Assembly: GCF_000515215.1 (NCBI RefSeq)
Contig: NZ_KI911557.1
Span: forward strand, 4,893,741-4,957,740
Length of the DNA stretch: 64,000 bases
Direction of reading: 5' to 3'
Origin: Methylomonas sp. 11b
Lineage (GTDB): Bacteria; Pseudomonadota; Gammaproteobacteria; Methylococcales; Methylomonadaceae
How positions within the stretch are numbered: position 1 is the first letter of the stretch; the number at the start of each line of letters is the position of its first letter. The position numbers and the translations under genes were made by a program. Below, piece by piece: positions 45,405 to 54,136 of this stretch. The notes beneath the pieces were generated by a model. That model saw only the letters and a list, made by a program, of their open reading frames with translations, made no database searches and had not been told where the DNA came from.

Positions 45405-48400
45405 ATGCAAGCTTTGTTTTCGCCCGCCGTGGCGCTGATGAATCGATTGAGTTTCAGCAAGAAGTTTGTGGTGATAGGTTTTCTGTCGCTGCTGGCGGTT
45501 GCCGTGGTGTTTTACGGCCTGTATCAAAGTCTGAATCGGGTGATTCTGGATTCGGAGCGCGAGCTGCAAGGACTGTTACAAATCAAGCATATTACGCAGA
45601 CCATGCAATTTGTGCAGCAGCATAGGGGCATTACCGTAGCGGTGCTCGGCGGCATAGAGAGTTTGCGCGATAAACGTGACATATCGGAAACCAAAGTCGC
45701 TGCGGCCTTATCGGCTTTGGGGCAAACGCTGGTAGCGGATTCGTTGACGGCTGCTGCATACGCGGATATAAAAAACGATTGGGAACAACTCCGGCAAAAC
45801 GCTGCCAATCTAAGCATTCAAGAAAGCTACCGCTTACACAGCCGTTTGGTAGAGAAGTTATTGGATTTAGAGGAACTGATTGGCGAGGAATCCTTGTTGT
45901 TCACCGACTCCAATCTGGATTCCTACCATCTGATCATGCTGGTAACCGAACAAATGCCAAAGGCTTTGGAAGGGGTTGCGCAGTTGCGCGCTTATGGCAT
46001 TGGGGTACTGACCAAAAAGCAGATTAACGATCAGGAAAAAATCGAAATTTACCTGATTAAGGACAGAATCGAATCCGGCATCAGGGTCATTGAAGAAACG
46101 ACTCATGACTTTAAACGCTATAAACCGGAACTGCACCCGATACTAGCCAACACCAGGGAAAATATTGTCAATGCAGCCAGTCTGATTACTCAGCATGTAA
46201 TTGCCGATATTGTTCAGGAAAAATTCTCCATCAATCCGGAATACTTTTATTCGACCGTTACGATAGCGCTGGATGCCGCTTATTCCGAAATTTACGACAG
46301 CTTTATTCCGGCAGCCGAACAACTGATCGAGGCTAGAATTGGTGCGGCGAAAACGACGCTAGCGCTGAGCATAGGCATCCCCGGTTTTATATTTATGCTG
46401 ATAATTTATTTTGCGATTGGCGCCCATCTTGCGGTTAGCCAATACGTAGAGAGGCTGGCGAAAACCGCAAAAGCGTTTTCCGGCGGCGATTTTCAGCAAA
46501 GAATGCCGTTAACCATGCGTGATGAAATCGGACAGGTTGCGGAGAGTTTTAACGAAATGGCCGATGGCTTTGCTGCGCTGTTAACCGCGAGGCGCGAGGA
46601 CGAGATCCGCATCCGTAGTATTGTCGATACTGCTTTGGATGCCTTAGTGCAGATGGATGCCGATGGTTTTATCAACGGCTGGAATCGCCAGGCCGAACAG
46701 ATATTCGGTTGGCCGGCCGCCGAAGTCTTGGGCCGCCTGTTGCACGACGTGATCATTCCGGAGCGCTATCGGCAAGCCCATCAGCAAGGTATGCGGCGCT
46801 ATTTGGACATGGGGCGAGGAACGGTCTTGAACCAGCGAATTGAAGTGGTGGCGCTGCACCGCGACGGGCATGAGTTTCCGATTGAATTGGCTATCACGCC
46901 CAATAACTTGGGAAAGGCCATCGAATTCAGTGCTTTTATCAGAGACATTTCCGCGCAAAAACAGGCGATACACACTTTGCAAGCCAGCGAGCAGCGCCAT
47001 CGGGCGCTGTTCGAATCTTCGCGGGATGCACTCATGACCCTCAGTGCCAGCCGTGGCTTTATCTCGGTTAACCCAGCGGCACTCAATCTGTTTGCTTGCC
47101 GGGATGAACAAGAGTTTTTAGCGCAAACTCCGGCTTCATTGTCGCCGGAATACCAGCCTGATGGCCGAACATCCAACGAGTTGGCGAGTGAAAAGCTTGA
47201 GCTGGCTATCGCCAATGGCTCGGTTATCTTCGAATGGCTGCACAAACGTTTAAACGGCGAAACTTTTTACGCCGAAGTGCAACTCAGCAGGGTGGAGATC
47301 GACAGTGAAATTGTAGTGCAGGCTACAGTGCGCGATATTAGCGAAAACAAACGTGCCAAGGCGGCATTAGTCACCAGCGAAGCCAGAACCAGAGCGGTGC
47401 TGCGGACTATGTCCGATGCCGTTGTATTGATTGATAGCAAAGGCATCATGCTGCTGGTTAACGATGCCATCGGCGATTTGTTCGGCTACGAGGAAGACGA
47501 ATTATTGGGGCAGAATGTGAAGATGTTGATGCCGGAGCCTTACTATTCCGAGCATGACGGTTATTTGAGCCGGCATCTGGACAACACCAAGGAACGCGTG
47601 ATTATAGGCCGGCGGATCGAGGTGGAAGGCAAACGTAAAGATGGACTGCTGGTGCCGATAGAGTTGAGCGTCAACGAATTGATGGATGATTTCGGCAGTA
47701 CTTACATCGGCGTCATGCGCGACATCAGTCATCGCAAGGCGGTAGAACAGGCGCACGAAGCCGCGCGTTTGGAGGCCGAACACCTGGTGCACATGAAAAG
47801 CGAATTTCTTGCCAATATGAGTCATGAAATCCGCACGCCACTCAATGCCATTATTGGTCTGGCCAAAATTAGCCTGCGCGACAATGCCGGGCGGAACATT
47901 AAGGAAAACAGCGCCCGTATTTACGATGCCGGCATGCACTTGCTTAGCGTAGTTAACGACATCCTGGATTTTTCCAAAATCGAGGCCGGCAAAATGACCT
48001 TGGACGAGCATCCGTTTCGCCTGGATGCGTTGATTCAAGATGCCATCAGCCTGGTGGATATGCGTGCCAAGGAAAAGCAACTCGATTTAATAGTGCATCG
48101 TCCCCAAGACTTGCCGGAATGGGTGAACGGCGACCCGTTGCGACTAAGGCAGATTTTGGTCAATTTATTGTCAAATGCCGTGAAGTTTACCGATCAAGGC
48201 TATGTCAGCCTGGAAATTTCTCGGCAGAAAGATATGACGGACATCAGCGTGACGGACAGCGGTATCGGCATGACCGCCGAGCAGATTGGTCGTCTATTTA
48301 CCGCTTTCGAGCAAGCGGATAACTCTACCACCCGTAAATTTGGCGGCAGCGGTTTAGGGTTGGCGATTAGTCGGGATCTTGCCAACTTGATGGGGGGCGA

Positions 48401-49331
48401 TATTGTCGTCAAAAGTACGCTGGGGGCGGGCAGCAAATTCACTTTGAGTGTGCCGCTACCGGCGACGGATGCCGGTGTCGAGCATTCGGCCGATTATCAC
48501 CAGGACAACGGCGGACGCTTGCGCGGCTTTAAAATATTGGCTGCGGAAGACGTGGCTTTAAATCGATTGGTGTTGGAGGATTTGCTGAGCCACGAAGGTG
48601 CGCAGGTAACTTTTGCGGAAAACGGTCAACAGGCGCTGGATCGCTTGGAAGAAGTCGGCTATGCCGGTTTCGACGCGGTGCTGATGGATATTCAGATGCC
48701 GGTGATGGACGGTTATCAAGCGGCGCGGCGTATACTGGAAATCGCGCCGGATTTACCTATCATCGGTTTGACCGCTCACGCCATGCCCGAGGAGCGGCAG
48801 CGTTGCCTGGAAATGGGGATGCGTGATCGCGTTACCAAACCGATTGATGCCAACGCCCTGGTGGGCGCATTGCGGCAGCATGTGTCGATCATCAAAGTAT
48901 CTGGTGAAGCCAGTGGAAAGGGCGAGCTCGCAGCGGTAATCGACAGTCCGGAAACGGCAAATGAGGCTATGGCGGCGGTAGTGACCGAAAGCCTGATCGA
49001 TTGGGAGGCCTTACAGCAGCGTTTTGACGGTCGTCAGGCCTTTATAGACAAATTGATAGACAACGCGCTGGATGGCGCGCAGCACGCTAATGTCGATAAA
49101 TTAAGACTAGCCTCTCAGCAGCGCGACTATGCCGCAATTAAATTTGTGGCGCATAACTTGAAAGGTTTTGCTGGCATTTTCGAGATTCAGCAAATACAGA
49201 GTTTGGCGCAGCAAGCCGAAGTGGCCGCTAAGGATCAAGCCGATGACGCGATTGAACTAGCCGAGAATTTGGCCAATACGCTGGAAACTATTCTGGCGGA
49301 GTTGCATAGTAAACGGGCTGTCAATGGTTAG
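45405..49331 (+). CDS. hybrid sensor histidine kinase with receiver and HPt domains
   Basis: 1308 residues from the ATG at 45405 (GAGG upstream); an earlier in-frame start at 45399 lacks spacing. Order: membrane helix (about 22-42), large helical periplasmic domain resembling nitrate-sensor-type (QFVQQHRGITVAVLGG), second helix (about 322-345), HAMP, PAS, PAS-like and PAS domains (about 400-780), HisKA with His807 in MSHEIRTPLN, HATPase (NLLSNAVKF, DSGIGM, GSGLGLAI), receiver with Asp1095 (LMDIQMPVMDG), and HPt with His1250 (VAHNLKG). A full phosphorelay sits in one protein. The signal is unknown. Pairs with the response regulator at 44213. Confidence 0.93.
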   Translation: MQALFSPAVALMNRLSFSKKFVVIGFLSLLAVAVVFYGLYQSLNRVILDSERELQGLLQIKHITQTMQFVQQHRGITVAVLGGIESLRDKRDISETKVAAALSALGQTLVADSLTAAAYADIKNDWEQLRQNAANLSIQESYRLHSRLVEKLLDLEELIGEESLLFTDSNLDSYHLIMLVTEQMPKALEGVAQLRAYGIGVLTKKQINDQEKIEIYLIKDRIESGIRVIEETTHDFKRYKPELHPILANTRENIVNAASLITQHVIADIVQEKFSINPEYFYSTVTIALDAAYSEIYDSFIPAAEQLIEARIGAAKTTLALSIGIPGFIFMLIIYFAIGAHLAVSQYVERLAKTAKAFSGGDFQQRMPLTMRDEIGQVAESFNEMADGFAALLTARREDEIRIRSIVDTALDALVQMDADGFINGWNRQAEQIFGWPAAEVLGRLLHDVIIPERYRQAHQQGMRRYLDMGRGTVLNQRIEVVALHRDGHEFPIELAITPNNLGKAIEFSAFIRDISAQKQAIHTLQASEQRHRALFESSRDALMTLSASRGFISVNPAALNLFACRDEQEFLAQTPASLSPEYQPDGRTSNELASEKLELAIANGSVIFEWLHKRLNGETFYAEVQLSRVEIDSEIVVQATVRDISENKRAKAALVTSEARTRAVLRTMSDAVVLIDSKGIMLLVNDAIGDLFGYEEDELLGQNVKMLMPEPYYSEHDGYLSRHLDNTKERVIIGRRIEVEGKRKDGLLVPIELSVNELMDDFGSTYIGVMRDISHRKAVEQAHEAARLEAEHLVHMKSEFLANMSHEIRTPLNAIIGLAKISLRDNAGRNIKENSARIYDAGMHLLSVVNDILDFSKIEAGKMTLDEHPFRLDALIQDAISLVDMRAKEKQLDLIVHRPQDLPEWVNGDPLRLRQILVNLLSNAVKFTDQGYVSLEISRQKDMTDISVTDSGIGMTAEQIGRLFTAFEQADNSTTRKFGGSGLGLAISRDLANLMGGDIVVKSTLGAGSKFTLSVPLPATDAGVEHSADYHQDNGGRLRGFKILAAEDVALNRLVLEDLLSHEGAQVTFAENGQQALDRLEEVGYAGFDAVLMDIQMPVMDGYQAARRILEIAPDLPIIGLTAHAMPEERQRCLEMGMRDRVTKPIDANALVGALRQHVSIIKVSGEASGKGELAAVIDSPETANEAMAAVVTESLIDWEALQQRFDGRQAFIDKLIDNALDGAQHANVDKLRLASQQRDYAAIKFVAHNLKGFAGIFEIQQIQSLAQQAEVAAKDQADDAIELAENLANTLETILAELHSKRAVNG

Positions 49332-49511
49332 GGCAACTCCGAAACTGTTTTTGCCATCAGCCAATTCGTCATAGTCTCTGGGCTGCCGTTTTCGCGGCAG
49401 CAGCGATATTCATTGGGGCGGGTCAAAACCGCGTGGATTAAGTGTTCGTCCGCCGCCTAGGGAATGACTCAATCAACGCTTAATTGAACTCATGTGCTCG
49501 GGACGGGGGGC

Positions 49512-49543
49512 GAAAAAAATGGCGGGTTTATGCAACCCGCCAT
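49512..49543 (-). terminator. strong intrinsic terminator on the minus strand
   Basis: Perfect 10-bp stem (ATGGCGGGTT/AACCCGCCAT, 49519-49543, 5-nt loop); on the minus strand it is followed by seven T residues (49513-49519). No recognised minus-strand gene lies upstream of it, which suggests a small RNA. Confidence 0.7.
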
Positions 49544-49581
49544 CAAAACATCCCTGTCGCTAGGAGGAGGTCTGCCTCTCA

Positions 49582-49620
49582 CTAACAAAAGCCGACGAAA
49601 TCACCTGGTTGATTTGTCAT
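49582..49620 (-). CDS. possible 12-residue peptide within a small transcript
   Basis: ATG-to-TAG frame encoding MTNQPGDFVGFC, ending in cysteine and located upstream of the minus-strand terminator. A GAGG lies 14 nt before the ATG, rather far. A CCTCCTCC segment (anti-Shine-Dalgarno-like) follows the stop. Coding is unproven; it might be a leader peptide or coincidence in a non-coding RNA. Confidence 0.25.
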   Translation of the reverse strand: MTNQPGDFVGFC

Positions 49621-49665
49621 GTTAATGAACGGAACCTCTAAAATAAAACGATATAATGTGATTTT

Positions 49666-49694
49666 TATATCGAAAGAATAGATTCTCATCGCAA
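49666..49694 (-). promoter_or_regulatory. possible promoter of the minus-strand small transcript
   Basis: On the minus strand, TTGCGA (49694-49689) and GATATA (49671-49666) with a 17-bp spacer, giving a transcript of roughly 150 nt to the terminator. The -10 match is poor. Confidence 0.25.
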
Positions 49695-49764
49695 CGTCGA
49701 ATTACAGTATAGGTTAGTAATAAAATTTTGCTTTGAATCCCGGAATTTTTTTAGGAGCAAGCCT

Positions 49765-50691
49765 ATGAATCTTAATCAATTGGAATTGCTGCGAGTTTTG
49801 CAGGAAACCGATTGCAATTTGAGCAAAGCCGCGGAAAAAATGCACGTCGTGCAATCGGCGGTCAGCCGGCAACTCCAGTTGTTTGAAATAGAAGTGGGCT
49901 CGCCGCTGTTCGTCAGACAGGGCAAAAAGCTGACTGGCTTGACGCCCTTGGGCGAAAAGATCATGGAAGAAGTTGATTTAATCAATCAGGCTAAAAAAAA
50001 TATCCAACTGATTGCCGACGATTTTCTGGAAAATAGTAACGGCACGTTGAGGATAGCGACCACTCATACGCAGGCCAAATATTTACTGCCGGAACCGATA
50101 GGCCGGTTTAGGCGCAAATATCCGGGCATTAAAATCTATATGGTGCAATCGTCGCCGGATAATCTGATTAATTTGTTGCATCGGCATCAAGCCGACATCG
50201 CCATCTGCACCGAAAAACTGGATGAAGACGATAAATTAGTGGTTAAGCCCTGTTATCACTGGCATCACGTCGCCGTGGTGCCACTCGGTCATCCGCTGGC
50301 GGAAGGCAAAATAAGCCTGCAACGGCTATCAGCCGAGCCGATTCTGACCTACACCCCTGGCTTTACCGGTCGTACCACCATAGAAAAATCCTTTTATAGC
50401 GCCCATTTACCATTGGATATTACCTTGGCGGCCGCCGATTCCGACGTGATTAAAACCTATGTGCGCCTGGGAATGGGAGTGGGAATTATCGCCGGTACGG
50501 CATACGAAGCAGGCAAGGATGCCGATTTGGTTGCCATAGATCTGTCCGGCTTAATACCCAGTTCCACGACTAAGATTGCTTATCTGAAACAACTTTATGT
50601 GCCCAACTACTGTCGTTATTTTATCGATGAATTGTTGGCGGAAGCCGCGCGGAAAAGTCGGGAAAGGGGCGAGGGATTTGACGATTGTTAA
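49765..50691 (+). CDS. CysB-type LysR-family regulator
   Basis: 308 residues, ATG with TAGGAGCAAG upstream. Helix-turn-helix NLSKAAEKMHVVQSAVSRQL at about 18-37; the effector domain begins with GTLRIATTHTQAKYLLPEPI and has HRHQADIAICTE, both diagnostic of the CysB/Cbl branch, which senses N-acetylserine, adenosine phosphosulfate or sulfate and controls sulfur assimilation genes. TYTPGFTGRTTIE is the matching inducer-binding loop. No cys gene adjoins, so its targets are elsewhere. The upstream region also carries a divergent small transcript candidate. Confidence 0.9.
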   Translation: MNLNQLELLRVLQETDCNLSKAAEKMHVVQSAVSRQLQLFEIEVGSPLFVRQGKKLTGLTPLGEKIMEEVDLINQAKKNIQLIADDFLENSNGTLRIATTHTQAKYLLPEPIGRFRRKYPGIKIYMVQSSPDNLINLLHRHQADIAICTEKLDEDDKLVVKPCYHWHHVAVVPLGHPLAEGKISLQRLSAEPILTYTPGFTGRTTIEKSFYSAHLPLDITLAAADSDVIKTYVRLGMGVGIIAGTAYEAGKDADLVAIDLSGLIPSSTTKIAYLKQLYVPNYCRYFIDELLAEAARKSRERGEGFDDC

Positions 50692-50756
50692 TCTGTCGGA
50701 CAATGGATTCGGGTAGTAAGTGTCTGCCGGGTGGGTTTTGCTATTACCCGGTCCTT

Positions 50757-50832
50757 GCATACCGTTCGCCTTAATGCCCTTGAGGGTACTGGGTCTATCG
50801 AAGGGCGCAAGCGGCCTGGGCTTCGACGAGCT
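50757..50832. repeat. left half of an IS110-split REP-like palindrome (copy 2)
   Basis: Contains GCATACCGTTCGCCTTAATG and ends CTGGGCTTCGACGAGCT directly at the element. Similar to 12574-12640 but with several differences, so it is an older repeat and not part of the IS. Confidence 0.75.
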
Positions 50833-51047
50833 TGTATGGTAAAGGTTAAGAGAATCGGGGAGACTTTGGTTGTCGGGATGGAGGGACATCGACAAGCATC
50901 TGCTAAGACAGACCTCACTGAGAAATCATCCCATCGCGTCTTCCAGAGTCGATGAAGAATCTAGCGGTTAGACCGCCGATTTGTGCACAAGCTTACTCGG
51001 CAGACGCACCACCCCGACTCTCTTATTTTTCAACAGGTGGAGGACGT
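50833..51047 (+). ncRNA. candidate IS110 bridge RNA region (copy 2)
   Basis: The 215-nt non-coding left end can form several hairpins: TTGTC/GACAA with inner GATG/CATC (50870-50895), CATCG/CGATG (50932-50954), and GCGGT-TAG-ACCGC (50964-50976). TCGACAAGC (50889-50897) matches the left target TCGACGAGC with one difference; AGAATCT (50956-50962) equals the element's right terminus including the CT core. These are the expected properties of target and donor guide segments. Exact RNA limits and true loops are not determined. Confidence 0.55.
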
Positions 51048-52001
51048 ATGACAAGCGAAATGTTGATCGGTATCGATGTAGCAAAAGATGAACTGGTGAT
51101 AGATTCAGAGCAGGGTTTGTTGACGCTTGCCAATACGGCAGAGGCCATCAATGCCTGGCTGAAGACGTTACCGACCGGGAGTTATATTGGCCTGGAAGCC
51201 ACCAGCGATTATCATCAACTCATGGCAGAGCAAGCGGTATTGATGGGCATGGTCGTCTATGTGCTGAACCCACGGGATATGCGCCATTATGCCCTGGGTT
51301 TGGGCAGACGGGGCAAGACGGATCGAGTGGACGCCCAAATGATCCGGCGATTTATCACCGCTGAACGGGGTCATTTACGTCCCTATCAACCTGCTTCGGC
51401 GATGCAGCACCAAGTGACTTTACTGCAACGGCGCCGTGCGACGGTCGTCAAGCATCGTCAAGCTCTGCAAAAAGCCTTGCGAAGCGTGAAGGAACTTGAA
51501 GCGCCACTCATTGATACCGTGGTCGCCTTGGACGGATTGCTCAAGCATATCGATCAGCAACTGGATGACTTATTAACTTTGCAGCCTGCACTGAAAGCCG
51601 AGGCCCGACGTCTTGAGAGCATACCGGGTATTGGCCGGCAAACCTCAACACAGCTGGCTGTCTTGTTTGATCGGGTCCCGTTAAGCCGCAGCGATGCCGT
51701 AGTAGCCTTTGTCGGGCTGGATCCCCGAGCCTGTGACTCAGGCCAAAAGCGGGGCCGCCGACGCGTATCCAAACGGGGACCGGGTGAACTGAGACGGCTG
51801 TTATACAACTGCGCCCAGGCAGCCGCCAAAACGGCTGTGTGGAAACCCTATTACCAAGAGTTAAGAGCCAGAGAGTTCTCGGCAACTCAGGCGCTAGTGA
51901 TTATCGCCAGAAAATTATTACGCATCGCATTCTCGCTTTGGCAACAAGCCGATGCCCGATTTGACGCTCAGAAAATTGCTTGCCTCAACAATGCAGCTTG
52001 A
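51048..52001 (+). CDS. IS110-family transposase (copy 2)
   Basis: 317 residues from the ATG at 51048, five bases after GGTGGAGG. DEDD residues Asp10, Glu50, Asp92, Asp95 and the DSG serine (Ser231) are intact, so the enzyme is probably active. It differs from copy 1 at Thr2, Asn35, Thr124 and Val159. The stop lies 17 bp before the right end of the element. Confidence 0.95.
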   Translation: MTSEMLIGIDVAKDELVIDSEQGLLTLANTAEAINAWLKTLPTGSYIGLEATSDYHQLMAEQAVLMGMVVYVLNPRDMRHYALGLGRRGKTDRVDAQMIRRFITAERGHLRPYQPASAMQHQVTLLQRRRATVVKHRQALQKALRSVKELEAPLIDTVVALDGLLKHIDQQLDDLLTLQPALKAEARRLESIPGIGRQTSTQLAVLFDRVPLSRSDAVVAFVGLDPRACDSGQKRGRRRVSKRGPGELRRLLYNCAQAAAKTAVWKPYYQELRAREFSATQALVIIARKLLRIAFSLWQQADARFDAQKIACLNNAA

Positions 52002-52018
52002 CGAAAACCATAGAATCT

Positions 52019-52058
52019 CAGCCCGAACAGCATACCAGTGATAAAAGGGCCGGGTTAG
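52019..52058. repeat. right half of an IS110-split REP-like palindrome (copy 2)
   Basis: Begins CAGCCCGAACAGCATACCAG and ends GGGCCGGGTTAG; counterpart of 11348-11387. Confidence 0.75.
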
Positions 52059-52239
52059 CAATGTGTGTGAAATCGGGTACTTCACCAGTTTTATTTAACA
52101 TAGATTAATAAAAAACTATCGGATTTGGAGTCTTGCCAATTTTCTAGCTGTTTGATTGAGCAAAATATTCCTGGTCCGGCTTTAAATTTGCTGACAACTT
52201 TCGGTTTACGCCCTGATACCGAAACCATTAAGCCGGCAA

Positions 52240-52755
52240 ATGTCTTTCCCAGCCCATCAATCCCTTCAAGAGCTATACGTCAGTTGCCACGGCGAGTTGG
52301 AGACTGTGCTGTATTCGCGACTACGCTGCCGGGAAACCGCCGCCGACATTTGCCAAGAAGCCTTCGTGCGCTTATGCCGCAGCGAGGACTTGAGTGGTGT
52401 CGGCAATCTGAAAGCCTATCTGTTCCGTACCGCGCAAAACCTGTTGATTGATTACTATCGCAGTCAGACCGTGCGCAGTGCCGCGATTGTGGAATGGCCG
52501 GAGGATACGCCGCCGGAAGTCGAAGACCTGCGCTGCGCGGAAACCGTGGCGCTGGGTGAGCAGGATTTAGATCGCCTGATCGAGGGCATGAGCAACTTGT
52601 CCCCGCTGTGTCAGCGGATTTTTTACCTTAACCGCTTCGAGGGCTTGAGGCAGCGCGAAATCGCCGAAATGCTGAACATCTCTCTTCGCACCGTGGAAGA
52701 AAACATCAAAAAAGCCTTGGTGCATTGCGCTAAAACGTTGGGCCAATCCACATAG
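52240..52755 (+). CDS. FecI-like ECF sigma factor
   Basis: 171 residues. Region 2: QEAFVRLCRSEDLSGVGNLK and YLFRTAQNLLIDYYRS; region 4: LSPLCQRIFYLNRFEGLRQR and EIAEMLNISLRTVEENIKKA. This is an iron-starvation-type sigma factor that directs transcription of the TonB receptor gene downstream. It forms a cell-surface signalling cassette with fecR-like (52821) and receptor (54137) genes. The start codon has no strong ribosome-binding site. Confidence 0.92.
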   Translation: MSFPAHQSLQELYVSCHGELETVLYSRLRCRETAADICQEAFVRLCRSEDLSGVGNLKAYLFRTAQNLLIDYYRSQTVRSAAIVEWPEDTPPEVEDLRCAETVALGEQDLDRLIEGMSNLSPLCQRIFYLNRFEGLRQREIAEMLNISLRTVEENIKKALVHCAKTLGQST

Positions 52756-52820
52756 CCACTGTGGTTTAGGCTGCCGGCCTCGTCTATGATATATCTCCCC
52801 TTTCGCTCACTCAGGATTTG

Positions 52821-53894
52821 ATGATGTCCACCGAACCGATGCCGGACGATGCCGAGCGCTTGCTGGAACAGGCTTGCGCTTGGCTGAGCCAACTGCATTC
52901 CGGTGAGTTTTCCACCTCCGCGCAGCAAGAACTGAATGCCTGGCGGGCCGCCGATAGCACGCACGAACAAGCCTGGCAACGCGCCGAAAAACTGTGGGCG
53001 GGCTTGGGACAACTGCGTGGCCGCCGCGTCATTCCCGGTGCGCAACCCTTATCGGGGGAGGGTGGTTGGCAAGCGCACGATGAGGGTGTACGGGTAAGCC
53101 GCCCGGTTGCCAAATTGGATTCCCGCCTGCGCGGGAATGACGGCCTTAGGAGTCTTAAAGGTCGCGTCAATACCAGAACCCGCAGCCGCCGTTCTCTCAC
53201 TTTGGCGGTAGCTTGCTGTGCATTGCTGGCGGTGACGCTGACCGCGCTGTATCCACCGGCATTCTGGCGGGCCGATTATCTTACCGGCAAGGGCGAGCAA
53301 CGCACCGTAACCTTGGCCGACGGCTCGCGAGTAATGCTCAACACGGCCACGGCGCTGGCGATTCATTTCGACGATAACGTGCGCCGGGTGGAGCTGTTGA
53401 CGGGCGAAGCTTTTTTCGAAGTGGCTAAAAATCCGCAACGGCCGTTTGTGGTCAGCAGCGCCGGCAGCGAAGTCCGGGCGGTTGGCACTGCTTTCAGCGT
53501 CCAGCGCCAGTCTGCGCAAACCCAGGTCGAACTGGTCGAGGGCATCGTCGAAATCCAGGATGCCCAACAGCACCGCGAACGGCTGACAGCCGGACAATCG
53601 GCTTTGATAAGCGGCCACGCTATCGCCTTACAAGCCGCAAAACGGCCCGAGAATATGGCGCTGTGGCGCGACGGCTATCTAGAGTTTGATGGTTTGCCGC
53701 TGCACCAAGCCGTCGCGCAAATCAATCAATACCGGCCCGGACGAGTGGTGTTGCTGAATCCGGCCCTGGCCGACAAGCGGATCAGCGGTTTGTTTCGGTT
53801 GGACGCGCTGGATCAAGCCATCGCCAGTTTAAACGCCGCCGTGCCGGAGTTGCAGATTGTCAGCGTCACGCCGTATTTGGTCGTTCTGCGTTAG
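52821..53894 (+). CDS. FecR-like anti-sigma regulator with an embedded palindromic repeat
   Basis: 357 residues. The N-terminal cytoplasmic DUF4880 domain (AERLLEQACAWLSQLHSGE, HEQAWQRAEKLWAGL) binds the sigma factor. A membrane helix at about 135-152 (LTLAVACCALLAVTLTALY) leads to a periplasmic FecR domain (LADGSRVMLNTATALAI, GEAFFEVAKNPQRPF, RAVGTAFSV) and a C-terminal STN-like domain. Between DUF4880 and the helix is an unusual linker including KLDSRLRGNDG, which is the translation of the interspersed ATTCCCGC palindrome. The frame is kept, so the protein is probably functional. ATG at 52821 or 52824; CAGG upstream. Confidence 0.9.
   Translation: MMSTEPMPDDAERLLEQACAWLSQLHSGEFSTSAQQELNAWRAADSTHEQAWQRAEKLWAGLGQLRGRRVIPGAQPLSGEGGWQAHDEGVRVSRPVAKLDSRLRGNDGLRSLKGRVNTRTRSRRSLTLAVACCALLAVTLTALYPPAFWRADYLTGKGEQRTVTLADGSRVMLNTATALAIHFDDNVRRVELLTGEAFFEVAKNPQRPFVVSSAGSEVRAVGTAFSVQRQSAQTQVELVEGIVEIQDAQQHRERLTAGQSALISGHAIALQAAKRPENMALWRDGYLEFDGLPLHQAVAQINQYRPGRVVLLNPALADKRISGLFRLDALDQAIASLNAAVPELQIVSVTPYLVVLR
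53119..53138. repeat. palindromic repeat inside the fecR-like gene
   Basis: ATTCCCGC-CTGC-GCGGGAAT, 8-bp stem, the same palindrome as at 18894-18913. It is read in frame as part of SRLRGND. Confidence 0.7.
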
Positions 53895-54136
53895 GCGCTG
53901 TTACTTCCCCCATTGAAAAACTACCCATGGGAGCATAAAGGGGAGCCAGGGGGATTTATCCAAAACTAGTCAAGCAAATGCCGTCCAGAATTAACAACGC
54001 CATCTCAAATTTCTATTGCCAATTTCCCCGATAAAAAAATTCCCTAACCGCCTGATGTGGGTTTTTAAATAGTTTCCGTCTTAACTAACACCAGCCCGAA
54101 TGCTGCCGCGTAACCAGACCGAAACCAGGAGAATCC

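Larger units (their letters stand above)
49332..49764. other. 433-bp intergenic region with a minus-strand transcript candidate
   Basis: Apart from the minus-strand terminator (49512-49543), tiny frame (49582-49620) and possible promoter (49666-49694), it holds a hairpin after the kinase gene (GCTGCCG-TTTTCG-CGGCAGC near 49384) without a uridine tract. The plus-strand AGGAGGAGGT at 49562 has no start codon downstream at a usable distance. Confidence 0.5.
50833..52018 (+). mobile_element. IS110-family insertion sequence, copy 2 (1186 bp)
   Basis: Same length, ends and gene order as the copy at 11388-12573. The element starts TGTATGGTAAAGG after a target CT and ends ATAGAATCT before CAGCCCGAAC. 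It lies in the same orientation relative to its REP-like target as copy 1. Only four residues differ in the transposase, so at least one transposition is recent. Confidence 0.9.
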
